Shown piece after piece: positions 51,824-64,000 of a stretch of DNA of 64,000 bases; position 1 is the stretch's first letter; every line of letters starts with the position of its first letter. Made by a program: the position numbers and the translations under genes. The DNA lies in the NCBI RefSeq assembly GCF_963675165.1, contig NC_087378.1, positions 7,548,273 to 7,612,272 on the forward strand. Reading direction: 5' to 3'. The DNA comes from Halichondria panicea. Taxonomy: Eukaryota > Porifera > Demospongiae > Suberitida > Halichondriidae. A model generated the notes under the pieces. It saw only the letters and a list, made by a program, of their open reading frames with translations, ran no database searches and was not told where the DNA came from.

Positions 51824-53819
51824 ATGGCAGAAGGAGGTGGTAATCAGCTTGTCTCGTCAGACGGAGATGCCAAACAGAAGACACCAACCCCACTGCAGTT
51901 CCTGGAAACACCTGAGGGCCGACGACTGGCCTATCATCAACTGTCTGGTGAGATATTGACATTATAATGAATGCAAGCCATTCACTATTACAATCCAGCA
52001 TTATGCTCCAGCCTGATAGCAACCTTTAGATAGACTGCATCAGGGAAGCTGTGATGAACACATTATTTTGTACCCATGATTGCTTTCTGTAAATATTAAG
52101 TTTGCAATTTCCACCCTGCATGGCCTTACGACGCATTTAACGTTACATGTACATACGTATATGCATACATGTATCTGATTAATGATTACCAAGTGTTGAT
52201 AATACACTCCCAAACATCCCAGGGTCTTCTCCTGGTGTGGTCTTCATCCATGGCCTTAAGTCTAACATGAATGGACAGAAGGCACTCGCAATAGAAGATT
52301 TCTGCCGTAGAAGAGGCACAGCATTTGTGAGATTTGAGCTCTCAGGTCACGGAGACTCATCACAAAACTTTAAAGACTGTAATGTCACTATGTGGCTAGA
52401 AGATCTGAATGCTGTCCTGTCTTCCCTCACCAAAGAACAACAGATTCTTGTCGGCTCTAGTATTGGAGGGTGGCTCATGTTCTTGTACACAATGAGAAAT
52501 CCTGATATAATCTACGGGTTGCTAGGCATCTCCACGGCACCAGACTTCACTCAGCAGTTGTGGAAGGGATTGGACAAGGAAACAAAGAAGGAGGTGAGGA
52601 GGACGGGTGTGTATCATATGAAGAGTGCATACAGCAATGAGCCTTATGAAATATCACTGGACCTGATTCAAGATGGGGCCAAGTACACAATTCTGGACAT
52701 GCCAGGTATATCATTAACTATACTCATCGTTAAATTTCCACGTACGTATATTATTCCTTTCATTGTGTTTAGTAATTTTGTGTCCTCTAGAGAGTAAAAT
52801 TGACAAGCATTTTGATGTTAGTTAATGAATACAAACAGGTCAAATGTATATTTTGCCATTGTATCATGTCTCACCCTATTAAAGCCTGGATCTATTGTTC
52901 TTATCACGTGTGCAGGTATTGAGTATGTCAAGTGTCCAGTTATGTTGTTTCATGGGGAGAGGGACTCAACGATACCTGTAGGCACAGCCATGAATCTGGT
53001 GCAGAGGTGAGAAGCATGTGTATATATATGTAGCTAGTGTAACTGTACAGTGTTGGTTATCACAACTGTATTTGGTTATCACAATGGTGGTATAAACTGA
53101 TATTCTAACCTCTCACTGTGTCGCGTAGACAAAGCAACTGGGTGGCCTATAATAACTACTAGAGGCTGTATTTGGCTTTATTTATAAGTTAGGTGTACTT
53201 ATAACCTAGCTCCCTTAGAAGCTGCTTGGACATTTTTTTTTTTAGGGCTACCCGTTTTAAGTGTTGGTCTGTGTGGGTGCTGTTATCTCTTCACATTGAC
53301 AGTGTACATGTTCCTTACCTAGCGTGTAAGGCGTGGAAGTTTTGCACTGATTGTTTATAAATCTATACAGCCACCCTGAAAGTAAATAGTGGTCCCAAAG
53401 AGACTGTTGTAAATATTTAATCAGATAAATAGCTGTTGTTGTGTAACATGCACAATACATGTGCTGCAGTTCATGTCTTAGTTGGTCAACTTTAATGTTG
53501 CTACATGTACTTGTTCCCTCCCTCACACACCACACACTCCCCCCACACACACCACACACTCCACCCACTCACCTCCACACACACCACACACTCCCCCCAC
53601 ACACACCACCCACTCACACCCACTCTCTCACACACACACACACCACACAGACTACAGTGCCCAGTGGGGCTAAAGACAATAGACGACGGAGAGCATCGTC
53701 TCTCACGCCCTCAGGACATCCAGCTGATACTAGAGGCACTGAACGATCTCCTCTGTCCCTCTTCAGACAAGAACGATCTCGAGGCCAGCGGTGCCGACTC
53801 TTCAGGACTGGATGACTAG
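51824..53819 (+). CDS. ABHD10: Alpha/beta hydrolase, ABHD10-type
   Basis: Four exons (51824..51947, 52223..52705, 52916..53006, 53651..53819) encode 288 aa. Human ABHD10 is a mitochondrial serine hydrolase with acyl-protein thioesterase and acyl-glucuronide esterase activity. The sequence shows VVFIHGLKSNMNGQKALAIEDFC, the nucleophile elbow VGSSIGGW, the acid residue in FHGERDSTIP and the His in DDGEHRLS, in the right order. Unlike the human protein the N-terminus (MAEGGGNQLVSSDG) is acidic and polar, not an obvious mitochondrial presequence. The site of action may therefore differ, or an upstream start may be missed. A CA-rich tract precedes the last exon. Confidence 0.9.
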
Positions 53820-54270
53820 ATTTTTATCGACATTAACACTTAATTTTTCCAGTGCATTTTTACTCTTAGTGATCGATCTGTCTACATGTGTCCTGTCTGT
53901 ACATGTGCCTCTTGGTGTTGTGTTTTTTTTCTTGTACATGTACATGTATAGACATGCTTTTATTAATTATGAGTGGTGTTTTGTTGACTGTTCTATGTGT
54001 GAATACATACATGTAGCAATATTTTGCGGCCTGACCCCGAGGTTAAACCATAATATATTGAATTGATGACGTCACGGTTAATATGAATATCATTAATTAA
54101 TCATTGATTGGGAGTGTGTTGTCATACACAAACCACATTTAATTGGTTTTTTATCCCCCACAAAATAAGTCCACATGCATTTAGCACACCCTGAGTACAC
54201 ACGACAAAAATCAAGCAACAATAATAATCCATTCAACGTCATTATTCACAGAGAGAAATCAAATGGTTTT
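53820..54270. other. Tail-to-tail spacer, ABHD10 / RPL7
   Basis: 450 bp AT-rich sequence with repeated TACATGTACATG motifs near 53933-53948. No gene is seen. Confidence 0.5.
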
Positions 54271-55984
54271 TTAGTTCATTCTTCGAACAAGCTGGTTGAT
54301 AAGTCCCTCCCTGTTTCCATGGTCACCACCCTCAATGTAATGCCTGGTCTTCTTTCGATAGCCACCACGAGCGTTACTCAGTTGGAACGGCCAGAGGAAG
54401 TTGTTGGCCTCCTTGAAGTTAGAACCAACCGTCACTATCTCGTGAATCAAGTCCTCAATACATATGATCCCGTATTTGCCAAGGCACTATGAGGAAAAAA
54501 TCACAAAGAGTAAAATATCGGAAGCAAAATAGTACACACCTAAAGCTTGCAAGAATCTTAACTTTTGCACAAAATATACTATGTAACCGCAGAATAGTAT
54601 AATAATGTTTACAGCACTGTAACAGTAGATTACTCGGAGGCAATAATTATGTTACACATATGTACGGCTACAACCCCTCCACAGAAAACAAGTAACATGA
54701 TAGATTAGCATGTTAAAATGATACGCCATATGTCTTACCTCCTCTATAACCGAGTTCTCAGTCAGGGGAATACGTCTTTTGTCCACTTTCCCGTAACCTC
54801 TCTTGTAGATTAGCTCTCGCACTGTCTTCAGGTTAGGGTACCTGTGTGTGTGTGAGAGAGGGCATGTGCGTGTGTGTGTGTGAGGGGGCGTGGGCGTGTG
54901 TGTGTGTGGAGCACTTGATCACTGGCATGCATGTTGGGCATGGTTGGTCAATGCATGAAAATTTATGAAGAGCCCTTAAAAATTCTACCGTCTTGTTCAT
55001 GTTTTTACTAGCAATGCATGTGGAATAGAAAACTCACCCATAGGCAATGTAAGGCTCCACCAAACGCAGCATGTTGACGGTAGCCTTGGTGAGCTTGACA
55101 AACGTGCCGTTGTTGATCTGTCTGAGACGAAGCAGCTGCAGAATCTTGCGAACTCGTGGGCTCACTCCGTTTATACTGTGTACAACAAACAAATATGCGA
55201 TAAGAGATAGTTTCGATGGACTGTCACTCATGTTATTCACAGGGGAATGAACATATTTACCAAGAGGAAAAGAAGTACTTACATGCACTAGATAAAGGAG
55301 CCCATTTTCCTCAAACAATAACAGGCAACTTTGAGAGGTCCTAAGAGTAGTGTCCACAGAAAATATGTGGTTTCGTAGCTCTTAGGGAGCTTTCTACGGA
55401 GTGGTATACTCTTAAATACTGTTTTTCTCACCCTCTGATTCTGATGATGAAGGCGAGCTTGGGCTCATCGGGTATGTAAAAGTTCCCGTTCTTTTTGGCT
55501 TCTCGTTTGAGTCGAATCTCATCACGCTCCTTCAGTCGGTACTCCTTCACATACTGCTCGGCACGCTTGAAGATTGTCTTGCGAGTCTGTCTTCTAAGCT
55601 GTAAAAGAACATCACGTTACGAACAGTTAGTACACGTGTGCACAGTTGATCGAGCTAGATAATACTGGTTCGCAGACCGCATTAAACAGGAATAGGGAAT
55701 CAAGAGTGGTGTAACAGCGTGCAGCACAATCAAACTAATAGCTGTACTACATGTACATGTTTGATGCTAACCTTAGATGTGGCCTGTCTGGCAAAATTCC
55801 TTGCTTTGCGGATTTCTTCTACCTTCTTTCTGCGCTTAAGCAGAGTCTCTGGTACAGTAGGCAACTTCTGCTCACTACAAATAAGGAAAAAATAGCATCA
55901 ACATTCAACACACATGCAAGTATGCTTCAAGTATTCATCAATATGGATAGATTCTAGTGGATTAACTTACCCGGTAGTAGCCAT
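54271..55984 (-). CDS. RPL7: 60S ribosomal protein uL30 (RPL7)
   Basis: Six exons (55971..55984, 55772..55874, 55432..55598, 55038..55175, 54739..54841, 54271..54486) give 246 aa, close to human (248). It is a large-subunit cytosolic ribosomal protein. Matches: [93 protein letters not shown] and the end [10 protein letters not shown]. The very short first exon is typical of ribosomal protein genes. It is head-to-head with FBXO16 (160 bp between starts). Introns were not found to contain a clear snoRNA. Confidence 0.97.
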
Positions 55985-56143
55985 TGCCACACGTGTCTGT
56001 AAAGAAGGAGTGTAAACTGCGCATGCTCAACAAACAGCCACTTGAATGGGGAAATCCCCTATGCTGGTGCGACAGAGGGGTGGGGCTGGTAAAGGTTGCA
56101 CCTAGGAAATACAAAAGTCTTCTTTGTATATATCTGCCCTGTA

Positions 56144-58392
56144 ATGGCTCTCCCTGCCACCCTAAGAGAAAACAGTACATGGACACCGAAAACCCATAGA
56201 CCCTCCAATCAGAAGGTCAGTTGAAAACACTGTTAAGTGTTGATTCCATGCTTCATACCCTCTTACAGATATTTGAAGAGAGGATGACATTGATAAAGAA
56301 ATGGGTAAGGTCTTTACTATGTATACCAATGATAGACCATTACCAGTACGTATTCTCTCTCTAGTATTCAGCCTGGGATGAAGGACAAAGATGGACTCTC
56401 CTGGAATACCTCTTACGTCAACAGAATGACTCGCAGTTGTTGCTCATCCATAGCCTCCTACATCCTACAATGCTCCCACCCGACCACGACTTCACCAGAG
56501 TGCTGCCTAGGTACATTACACTCAATATATTCTCTCTGTTGGACCCCCAGAGTTTATGCAGAGCTGCACAAGTAAGTACTGCATATACACCGTTAAATAA
56601 ACTTGTTCACAGCTGCCATAACTTACAGTCTGCTGTAAGTTGTAAAGCTTAGAAAGAGATCTTTTATAACTGGTGTCATCAATGGTCATATTTGAAAGAT
56701 GAAAGAATTTACCAATTTCGGCCAAAATTAATAGTGTGACCCAAGGCCGAACAAAATTATGACCCCGACGAAATTTTGATTTGAACTTATCTGAACACAT
56801 CACTTGAAAGGTCTCTTTCTAAGCTTTCAGTAAAATTGTTGAAAAATTGGATTAATGATACTAAAGTTATGGCAACGCTAAACTCACCACAGTACGTAGT
56901 CATGTGTAGACGTATCTAGACAAAGGGCACTATAGCTAACAGTATCTATGATTCCTATGTAACACCTACCTATACACTCATAATAAGCTCAAAATGAGTC
57001 AGGTAACCAAACAAAATGTTTGAATTCAGGTTTGTTGGTTTTGGAAATTCTTGGCTGAGAGTAACAGCATCTGGCAGAAGAAGTGCCTGAAGTTGGGTTG
57101 GTTCCTACCTATACCCTCACTGTCCTTTGACTACACAGTGTGGAAGAGGCACTACATTGCCTGTGTGTGCCAGCTGCACTGGAATCCACCACAGGTGACG
57201 ATGGCTACTGTCGTTATGCATGTACAGATTTGTTATAATAAAATCTAAAACACTGTACTGGCTATGATGCACTCTTAACTGAACACATGTTTCTCTATAT
57301 AATTATCATTAAAGGCTCCTGAGGTAGAAGAGGAAGAAGACGTTGATACATTTGATTTGGATGCTCAGCTAGAAGAGACAAATACGAAAAAAAAGAAGCG
57401 TTTGAAAGCGCACCAACATACTCTATCTAACGAGGAGCGTAAGCCGTGGCGAGACCCGGACAAGAACCCACATGACACCCACTATCAGCACGATTCACTT
57501 TATGCCAGTATGATAGGTCTCAGGTGAGTGTGGTCAACCTAGGGAGAATTCAACCTTATAGCTATCCATGTGATATTTTCGGAAATTTGGTAAACATAGA
57601 AAAATTTTCACTTGCCTACTAAGCACATAGTCTACACATGTACATACATATACCGTTCGTGGTGATATTTTGCTCGTTAGAATAATTATAGCTTCTCACT
57701 TGCAGGCGTACTCAGCAGCTCAATCAAAGCCAATCTCCTCTTACCCTGGCCCCGTACCAAGTAGCCCTTCTTGGAGCTACCAGAGACAGCACTGTAGAGC
57801 TACCTCCTCCTGACAGCCTCATACATCCTGTTCTCCTCGAGAAAATGCGACTGAATGGCTCGCCCTCTACAAGACACACACAGTTAACCACTCTCAATAT
57901 CGACCAGTCGCAACAAGATATTCATGAAGCTTTCTATGACCTACACAAATCCAACCCCTTCCCAAGATTACCTCCTTACTATGTGCACAAGTCCGAACAC
58001 TCGCATGCAGGCCAGATTGAGACAAGCTCTTACACAACCAACAGGCCACCTAGTGGAAGATCAAGATCTGATGCAAGGAGAGTGACTACAGAGGACCTTG
58101 GCACTCAGTCTAAGCCAAGCACAACACCTACTTCCTTACTAAAGTACCGCAAAGAATCACCAGGTTGGTATAATTATACATTTAAAGTAGACTCTAGTGT
58201 GTATCAGTAATTCATTTTCAGGGCCGATATGCCTTCACTGCTATTATTATGCTCCTGTTATTGAACATGCAATCAATTTACACAAGCATAATTATTATTT
58301 TCTTCTATACAGGTAGTACAAGACAACATCACACAGGCTTGAGGTCACGACCATGGACAATTCCAAATGATTCAGAGGATGATGAAACATAA
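56144..58392 (+). CDS. FBXO16: F-box protein, FBXO16-type
   Basis: Seven exons (56144..56215, 56269..56304, 56365..56571, 57030..57194, 57315..57523, 57706..58163, 58313..58392) encode 408 aa. F-box proteins recruit substrates to SCF ubiquitin ligases. The first exon STWTPKTHRP and second IFEERMTLIKKW follow the FBXO16 N-terminus. The F-box (about residues 75-125) reads RVLPRYITLNIFSLLDPQSL, CRAAQVCWFWKFLAES and WQKKCLKLGW. The C-terminal half is low complexity and longer than in human FBXO16 (about 290 aa), and no substrate-binding repeats are visible. The start was chosen because its first exon joins in phase and matches the family. It ends only 44 bp from MRPS7. Confidence 0.87.
56612..56880. 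repeat. Imperfect inverted-repeat element in FBXO16 intron 3
   Basis: Left end GCTGCCATAACTTAC and right end TAAAGTTATGGCAAC are near reverse complements. Inside, AAGCTTAGAAAGAGATC is mirrored by GGTCTCTTTCTAAGCTTTC. Related fragments lie in other introns (36878-36985). No coding capacity. Confidence 0.55.
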
Positions 58393-58436
58393 TTGTTCAA
58401 AATAATGGTGATTGAGAAACAGTTCAGTTTTGTCGG

Positions 58437-59397
<961 letters not shown>

Positions 59398-59996
59398 CTC
59401 CTAGATGGGCAACCCGGCTTCTTTTTATAGGTTCTTTAAATATAGCACACCAAAAAGCCAGAGTGCCTCACCTCGAGGGAAGTAGAGTGAGCAAAGTCCA
59501 CCAGCCCCACCCACCTCTTTTTATGCTAATTTTTGTATACAGTCTAGAGTACTCTTATCTACTCTTGATACAGTAAAACAGTTCATGTTCACACAGAGAT
59601 TGAAATTATCTGTACACACCAGAATATACTGTATATCAAAAGAGTGAAATAAAACACTATAATTATTGTTAGGGGGGAAATTGTTAGATCCCTAAATAAC
59701 TAATAGCTTCGCTGGAGAAAGTTCTTGTCTGTCTCTTTCCTGCACAGGAAAAACAGTGTGTAATAGTATACCATATAAATACAGGTATGACACATTCCAT
59801 ACAGTAGATTAATACTTGAGCACGTACATAAGGTAACTAAGCTGAGAACTAAAGTGCAAACACAAGTTGAACATCCTACATGTATAAGCTTACAGCTGAA
59901 ATAGATACATAATTATATTGGTACACTGTACTAGTACACTTGCAAGCCTCAAATCGAGATAGAAGTTGTGAGCACAATCTACCAGTAGAGAAGGCC
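59398..59996. other. Intergenic region upstream of MRPS7 / 3' of TMEM30
   Basis: About 600 bp, AT-rich, holding the MRPS7 promoter and the TMEM30 3'UTR. No other feature is seen. Confidence 0.4.
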
Positions 59997-60854
59997 CTAC
60001 AGTATAGGCAAGTACCATTTAGAGCAGGTGAGATGAATGATGAGCAGTGCAATCCCAGCCACAATAAGGAAGGCACCAACCACAATGTAGGCTACACCCA
60101 GGAACAAGTTCCTCCCTCCTAGCCACGACACCTCGGCCAGAATCACAGACTTTTCTCCGTTGAAGTTAGTCACAGGATAAGCTGATACATTGAGTCAAGG
60201 GTTACACATTATGGCATTCATATTGAGCGAATAACATGCACATACTATGCATTGTGTAACACATGCACTAACTTGAACTGAAACCTATGCAATTTTTTAC
60301 TTTAGACTTACTCAGGCAATACAAAGCGCAAAAACTACAGCAAATATTTACAATACATACATGTAGCATTAAGAAGTAGGAATAGTAGCTAGGTAAGCAA
60401 ATAGAACTGTGAAACCCAATGAAAAGAAACAACCCGGGTAGCACGTGTAGAGGATACAATAGGAGATGGTAACAGTGTAAGTGGAGGCGGGCATTTCACT
60501 GTAAATCCTGCCATAGAGTTTCCTGAACCAGGGAAAGGCGGAGACTCGGAACCACACGATGAGTGCTTCGTTGTTGAGGCCATTTGGTACATCCAGTATC
60601 CCTTTAGGCCAGTTAGGGGGCTTGGCTATCTCACTTGCATTCAGGATTTGAGGGTCACCAGAGGTGGCATTGAATCGATATTCTTTGTCTGTATCCCAGG
60701 CAATGCCGGTGGTGTCAATGGTGTAGGTTTGGTTGTCAGTGACATTTGTATCTTCGATCTTGACAATAGTGTCTGTAAATAGAAATCAAGTCAATGCATT
60801 CCAATAATGAAGACTGCTAAGTTAGTCGTTGCCATAACACATTCTGACTATATG

Positions 60855-60897
<43 letters not shown>

Positions 60898-62097
60898 TAG
60901 GTCTACAACATACTCTTAAATACAGCCATGAAATTAATAGCGTACAAAATGTAACAACAGCAAGGGACACTATCTACATGTACAAGTACAGGTCGTATAT
61001 TGTAAAAAACGCACTCACCATTAAACCAGCTATTAGCAATAAGTCCACAGGGCAGAATCGGAAGGTTAGTGCCATTTTGACGGATAATGGGTCTACACTC
61101 TTCCGTGGGTGACTTCAGAAAGTCTCCATGAAGCTGCTGCAGATCCAAAGAGTTCAAGTACCTCCTGTGATTCTGGTAGTAGTTGTTGATGGCGTAATAC
61201 ACATGTACAGGAGAGCGAAAGGGTAGACTTGATGTGATATTGACTTGACACTGACACACGGGGAGATCAAGCTGACACGAGCTTGACGCGTTGAGTTTTG
61301 ATGCATTAAGAAATGCAGAACAAACGAGATCCTCATGTGTGCCTCGGCAGTTGCTCTTACAGGCAACATACTGGGCACAGGTCGAAAAGTTGGCATTACT
61401 GACATCAGAATTTGATGGTGCACACTGAGTGTAGTCCATACTGACTTCATTAAGCTGGAGAGGAATGGATACAGTAAAACACAATAATAAAACTAATGTG
61501 GGACAAAAAAAAACTCAAAGGGATAAAAAACATACAATGGAAATGCACTCCTTTAGTCATATTTTCTAATGTTATATCCTGTAGCAGGCCTGTGTGGTAG
61601 TAGAGGCAAGTCTAAACTGAACTGTACAGTAGGTGCATGATTATACATCCACACAGCTAGCTCAAGCTAACATTATACATCGAAAATTTGGCTCTCATAG
61701 CACAAATCTTAGGATGCTCGTCATAGATAATCACAGGGACTCACCCCTGCAAGTGTTACTGTGAATAGTATTCCAAGACAAATGAACACAAATCCAATGA
61801 CACCAAATGCCAGACACACATGTTTGGCTGAGAAGACGGGCCGACAAGCTGGTATCTGTTGCTGACGCCACTTGGAGTCTGCATTAAAAGCACAAAAACT
61901 AATAATTTAACGCACAAAAACTATCGATTATTTTTAAAATTACCTGATGGCCTCTTTGTCCCATCGGTATTTCCCTTAGTGATCCTCCTCCTGAGCTTGC
62001 CAAATTTAGAGACATTTTCTGTGGACTCAGTTTCTTCAGACGTGGTCTTGTTGGTGACTTCTACCTCAGGAACTTCAGTGACAGTGGTAGTCGCCAT
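59997..62097 (-). CDS. TMEM30A: CDC50/TMEM30 family, P4-ATPase flippase beta subunit
   Basis: Five exons (61944..62097, 61745..61878, 61019..61454, 60458..60772, 59997..60181) encode 407 aa. CDC50 proteins are chaperones and subunits of phospholipid flippases. The cytosolic N-terminus is Thr/Glu-rich. SKWRQQQIPACRPVFSA and TM1 (CLAFGVIGFVFICLGILF, about residues 72-92) follow. The large glycosylated ectodomain has paired cysteines, PVHVYYAINNYYQNHRRY and PCGLIANSWFN. TVTISYSYPVTNFNGEKSVI leads to TM2 (FLGVAYIVVGAFLIVAGIAL). The length is near that of the family (361 in human TMEM30A) with a longer tail and N-terminus. Assignment to A, B or C is not resolved. Confidence 0.92.
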
Positions 62098-62250
62098 TTT
62101 GGTTCACTCCCTGTTTATCCCTAATTTAGCGAAATATTGGCCTTTGACCTGGAAAATGTGAAAAATAGAAAATTGTAAATGATTGTCATCTTATAAAGAC
62201 ACAAGTTCTTCATCATTGATGCTATCTAGTTGTTGCTACTGCTCATATAA

Positions 62251-63872
62251 ATGGCTACCCCACTAAAGCAATGGGAGATGAATGCAAGGACACCGCTCTC
62301 TCAGAGTAACAGCTCTAGATCTGGAGTCAACAGCTCAGTACCCACTTCTACCAGTAGCACGGCCCCTCCCACTCTCCCACCAAGAACAGCAAATAGTGAG
62401 TTGCTGTTTGCATGTATTGTTGATATGCTGTGTTTAGTGAGCTAGCTAGAACTGTCAGAGGATACATATACAGTATAAATGTACATAGGGCCAGGGGGTG
62501 TGTCTCTTAATTAGGGGAAGTTTATTTCCCCTTTGTGGTCAGAATTAGCTCGATACAGTGACATGGGGTAAAAATGAGCTTCTAAAAATAGACTAATTAA
62601 GTTTGTGGTGCAATTTGGCTAGCTATAAAAGCAGGTGAGGCTTTAGCTAGCTAAGCTCAATTCAATTGATATAACAGAGTCTGTTGGTGGATACTGTAGC
62701 AGCTCCCTCTCAAAATGGCAACCAACACAAGTGCCCTGATAAAGCAATACAGAGATCTGGTTCGAAACATTGAAAGCTTTACCGATGGCCAAGGAACTGT
62801 CAAGCATGACGATGATTCTGACAGCCTCGACAATGTTAATGTCACTTTCAACATCAAGGGTGGCCTATTTCGTGGTGCAGTAGTCGACTTTAGGATCTAT
62901 GTAGCCAATGGATTTCCAAATGTCCCTCCTGCTGTGACGTGTCTAACAGAACTGTACCACCCCAATCTCGATTTCTGCGAGGATTATTATGATGATGAAA
63001 ATGATGGAAACGTTTGTTTGAATCTGTTTGACGAGTGTTGGGACGGCGATCGCACACTCGAGGATGTTGTACAAGGCCTTCTGTTTCTGATACACAATCC
63101 TAACCTTTCTGACCCCCTCAACACGTTGTTTTGTGGCAACCAACTAGAGGACGATTTTGAAAAGAATGTGCGAATCTCACTGAGAGGCGGGACCGTGGAT
63201 GGTGTGACCTTTACCAGAGCCCTGCCAGATGGTTACGAATCAGACTTTGACAACGAAGAAGACGACAGCAATAAGCCTCTAGTAGTTCCCGATGTTGCCC
63301 ACACTGAGATTACACAAGAAGGGGATCCTGAGATTATCAAACAAGACAATATGGAGCCTGAAATTAGCAAGGTTGATCAGCTAAAAGAAGAAATTATCGT
63401 ACCTGCTGCAGAGTCAACAACAAATACGGCTGCCACAAGTCACAGAACGCCCCTTCTGAGAAACGTTTTCAGTAATATCGGGAAATTATTTACCGGCTAC
63501 TTTTTGACTAGGCAGAACAGAAGAACTATTATTGAAAGTAGTGTAGACCCTATTAATTACGATGTGCATGTCACATGACATTAGTCTTATATAATTATGT
63601 ATAGTTCGTGTTTGTTTGTGATTCATTCATTTTAATCTTGTACTGTGTATGTTCGACATGACTGTCTGCAATGAAACATTAATTTTTATTATTTTGACTT
63701 TATTGAGAACTTGAACTTGTCCTGAAACACTTCACTTTCAGAGATATTTGCGATGACATCCGTGCATGTTCTATTATATACAATGTAGACAAGTACAGTA
63801 TCACATGAGCTGACAGTTCCCTCTCCTCCCATGCAGGTTACTCCTCTACCTACCCACCATCTTATGGATCTG
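62251..63872 (+). CDS. PEX13-like peroxisomal membrane protein, N-terminal exons only
   Basis: Two in-phase exons (62251..62395, 63837..63872) precede the window edge. The product begins MATPLKQWEMNA. A Ser/Thr- and Pro-rich region (TAPPTLPPRTANS) then leads into SSTYPPSYGS, which resembles the start of PEX13 (KPWE near the N-terminus, then a Tyr/Gly/Ser-rich segment). PEX13 docks import receptors at the peroxisome membrane, but its SH3 and membrane segments would lie beyond the window. Its start is 153 bp from TMEM30 on the other strand. The intron 62396..63836 contains a complete UBC12-like gene. Identification is tentative. Confidence 0.5.
62624..62630 (+). promoter_or_regulatory. TATA box of the nested UBC12-like gene
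   Basis: TATAAAA lies about 85 bp upstream of the start at 62715, suggesting the intronless gene has its own promoter. Confidence 0.4.
62715..63578 (+). CDS. Intronless E2 conjugating enzyme, UBC12/UBE2M-like, with C-terminal extension
   Basis: A single exon of 287 aa. The UBC fold covers residues about 8-172: GFPNVPPAVTC, YHPN (81-84), the active-site cysteine in DGNVCLNLF (Cys101), GLLFLIHNPNLSDPLN and NVRISLRGG, the last two closest to UBE2M, the NEDD8-conjugating enzyme. Unusual points: an acidic insert (CEDYYDDEND) just before the catalytic Cys, no N-terminal UBC12 extension that binds NAE1, and an extra C-terminus of about 115 aa that is acidic, then basic and amphipathic (LLRNVFSNIGKLFTGYFL), possibly a membrane anchor. 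Lack of introns suggests an old retrocopy. Whether it carries NEDD8 or ubiquitin cannot be told. Confidence 0.85.
   Translation: MATNTSALIKQYRDLVRNIESFTDGQGTVKHDDDSDSLDNVNVTFNIKGGLFRGAVVDFRIYVANGFPNVPPAVTCLTELYHPNLDFCEDYYDDENDGNVCLNLFDECWDGDRTLEDVVQGLLFLIHNPNLSDPLNTLFCGNQLEDDFEKNVRISLRGGTVDGVTFTRALPDGYESDFDNEEDDSNKPLVVPDVAHTEITQEGDPEIIKQDNMEPEISKVDQLKEEIIVPAAESTTNTAATSHRTPLLRNVFSNIGKLFTGYFLTRQNRRTIIESSVDPINYDVHVT
63579..63836. other. Remaining part of the PEX13-like intron
   Basis: 3' flank of the nested gene (AT-rich; polyadenylation-like ATTAATTTTTATTATTTTG) and then the intron 3' end with acceptor CCCATGCAG at 63836. Confidence 0.5.
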
Positions 63873-64000
63873 GTAAGTGCAACCGACCTTGATCGTCTGT
63901 GATCTAAAGTTAGCTACCTTCGATATAATTATTATGTACGTGTATTGGAAGGTCTGTTATTGTCTCTTAGTTAAGTCAAGTGATATCTCTACTATTCTCT

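Noticed and set aside
53459-53650. Thr/His/Pro-rich frames before the last ABHD10 exon
   Set aside because: They translate a CA-rich simple repeat in the intron.
54487-55970. snoRNA genes in RPL7 introns
   Set aside because: Ribosomal protein introns often host them, but I could not find a convincing paired C and D box or H/ACA hairpin by eye.
55984-56199. Plus-strand frame MLNKQPLEWGNP... as the FBXO16 N-terminus
   Set aside because: ATG 56144 in another frame gives an in-phase first exon (STWTPKTHRP) matching FBXO16, which the longer frame does not.

Overview
This window is nuclear DNA from an intron-rich but compact animal genome, most likely a demosponge. The genes are metazoan (CCM2, a Sam68-type STAR protein, a HUNK-like kinase, B9D2). 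Introns are short, mostly 40-600 bp with GT-AG ends, the intergenic DNA is AT-rich, and there are two large receptors joining a beta-helix ectodomain to a multi-pass membrane region. The species is not determinable from sequence alone. Exon structures below were built by hand from splice signals, reading-phase continuity and remembered family sequence. No alignment or search was run.

Left part (1-10.5 kb): the 5' part of a PTB-like adaptor gene (minus) lies head-to-head with CCM2 (plus). It is followed by a KHDRBS/Sam68-type RNA-binding gene (minus), head-to-head with an intronless UGDH (plus).

Centre (10.7-28 kb): a tandem triplication of a roughly 6-kb block. Each block has the order small secreted Cys-rich peptide (minus), MRPL13 (plus), coiled-coil gene (minus), RPS20 (plus). 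The secreted gene is open in all three blocks. MRPL13 is intact only in the first block. The coiled-coil gene and RPS20 are intact only in the last. The first two blocks end in foldback elements that carry a 20-nt palindrome.

Right part (28-64 kb): B9D2 (minus) and a HUNK-like kinase (plus) diverge. Two paralogous beta-helix receptors lie tail-to-tail (34.2-51.4 kb). After these come ABHD10 (plus), RPL7 (minus), FBXO16 (plus), MRPS7 (minus), a CDC50/TMEM30 flippase subunit (minus), and the start of a PEX13-like gene (plus). The first intron of the PEX13-like gene contains an intronless UBC12-like gene.

Most neighbours alternate in strand, and many pairs have start codons 130-500 bp apart, which suggests shared divergent promoters. 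Several introns hold MITE-like inverted-repeat elements. Functionally the genes are mainly housekeeping: cytosolic and mitochondrial ribosomes, UDP-glucuronate synthesis, flippase, peroxisome, NEDD8/ubiquitin. Signalling genes and the secreted/receptor families are set among them.
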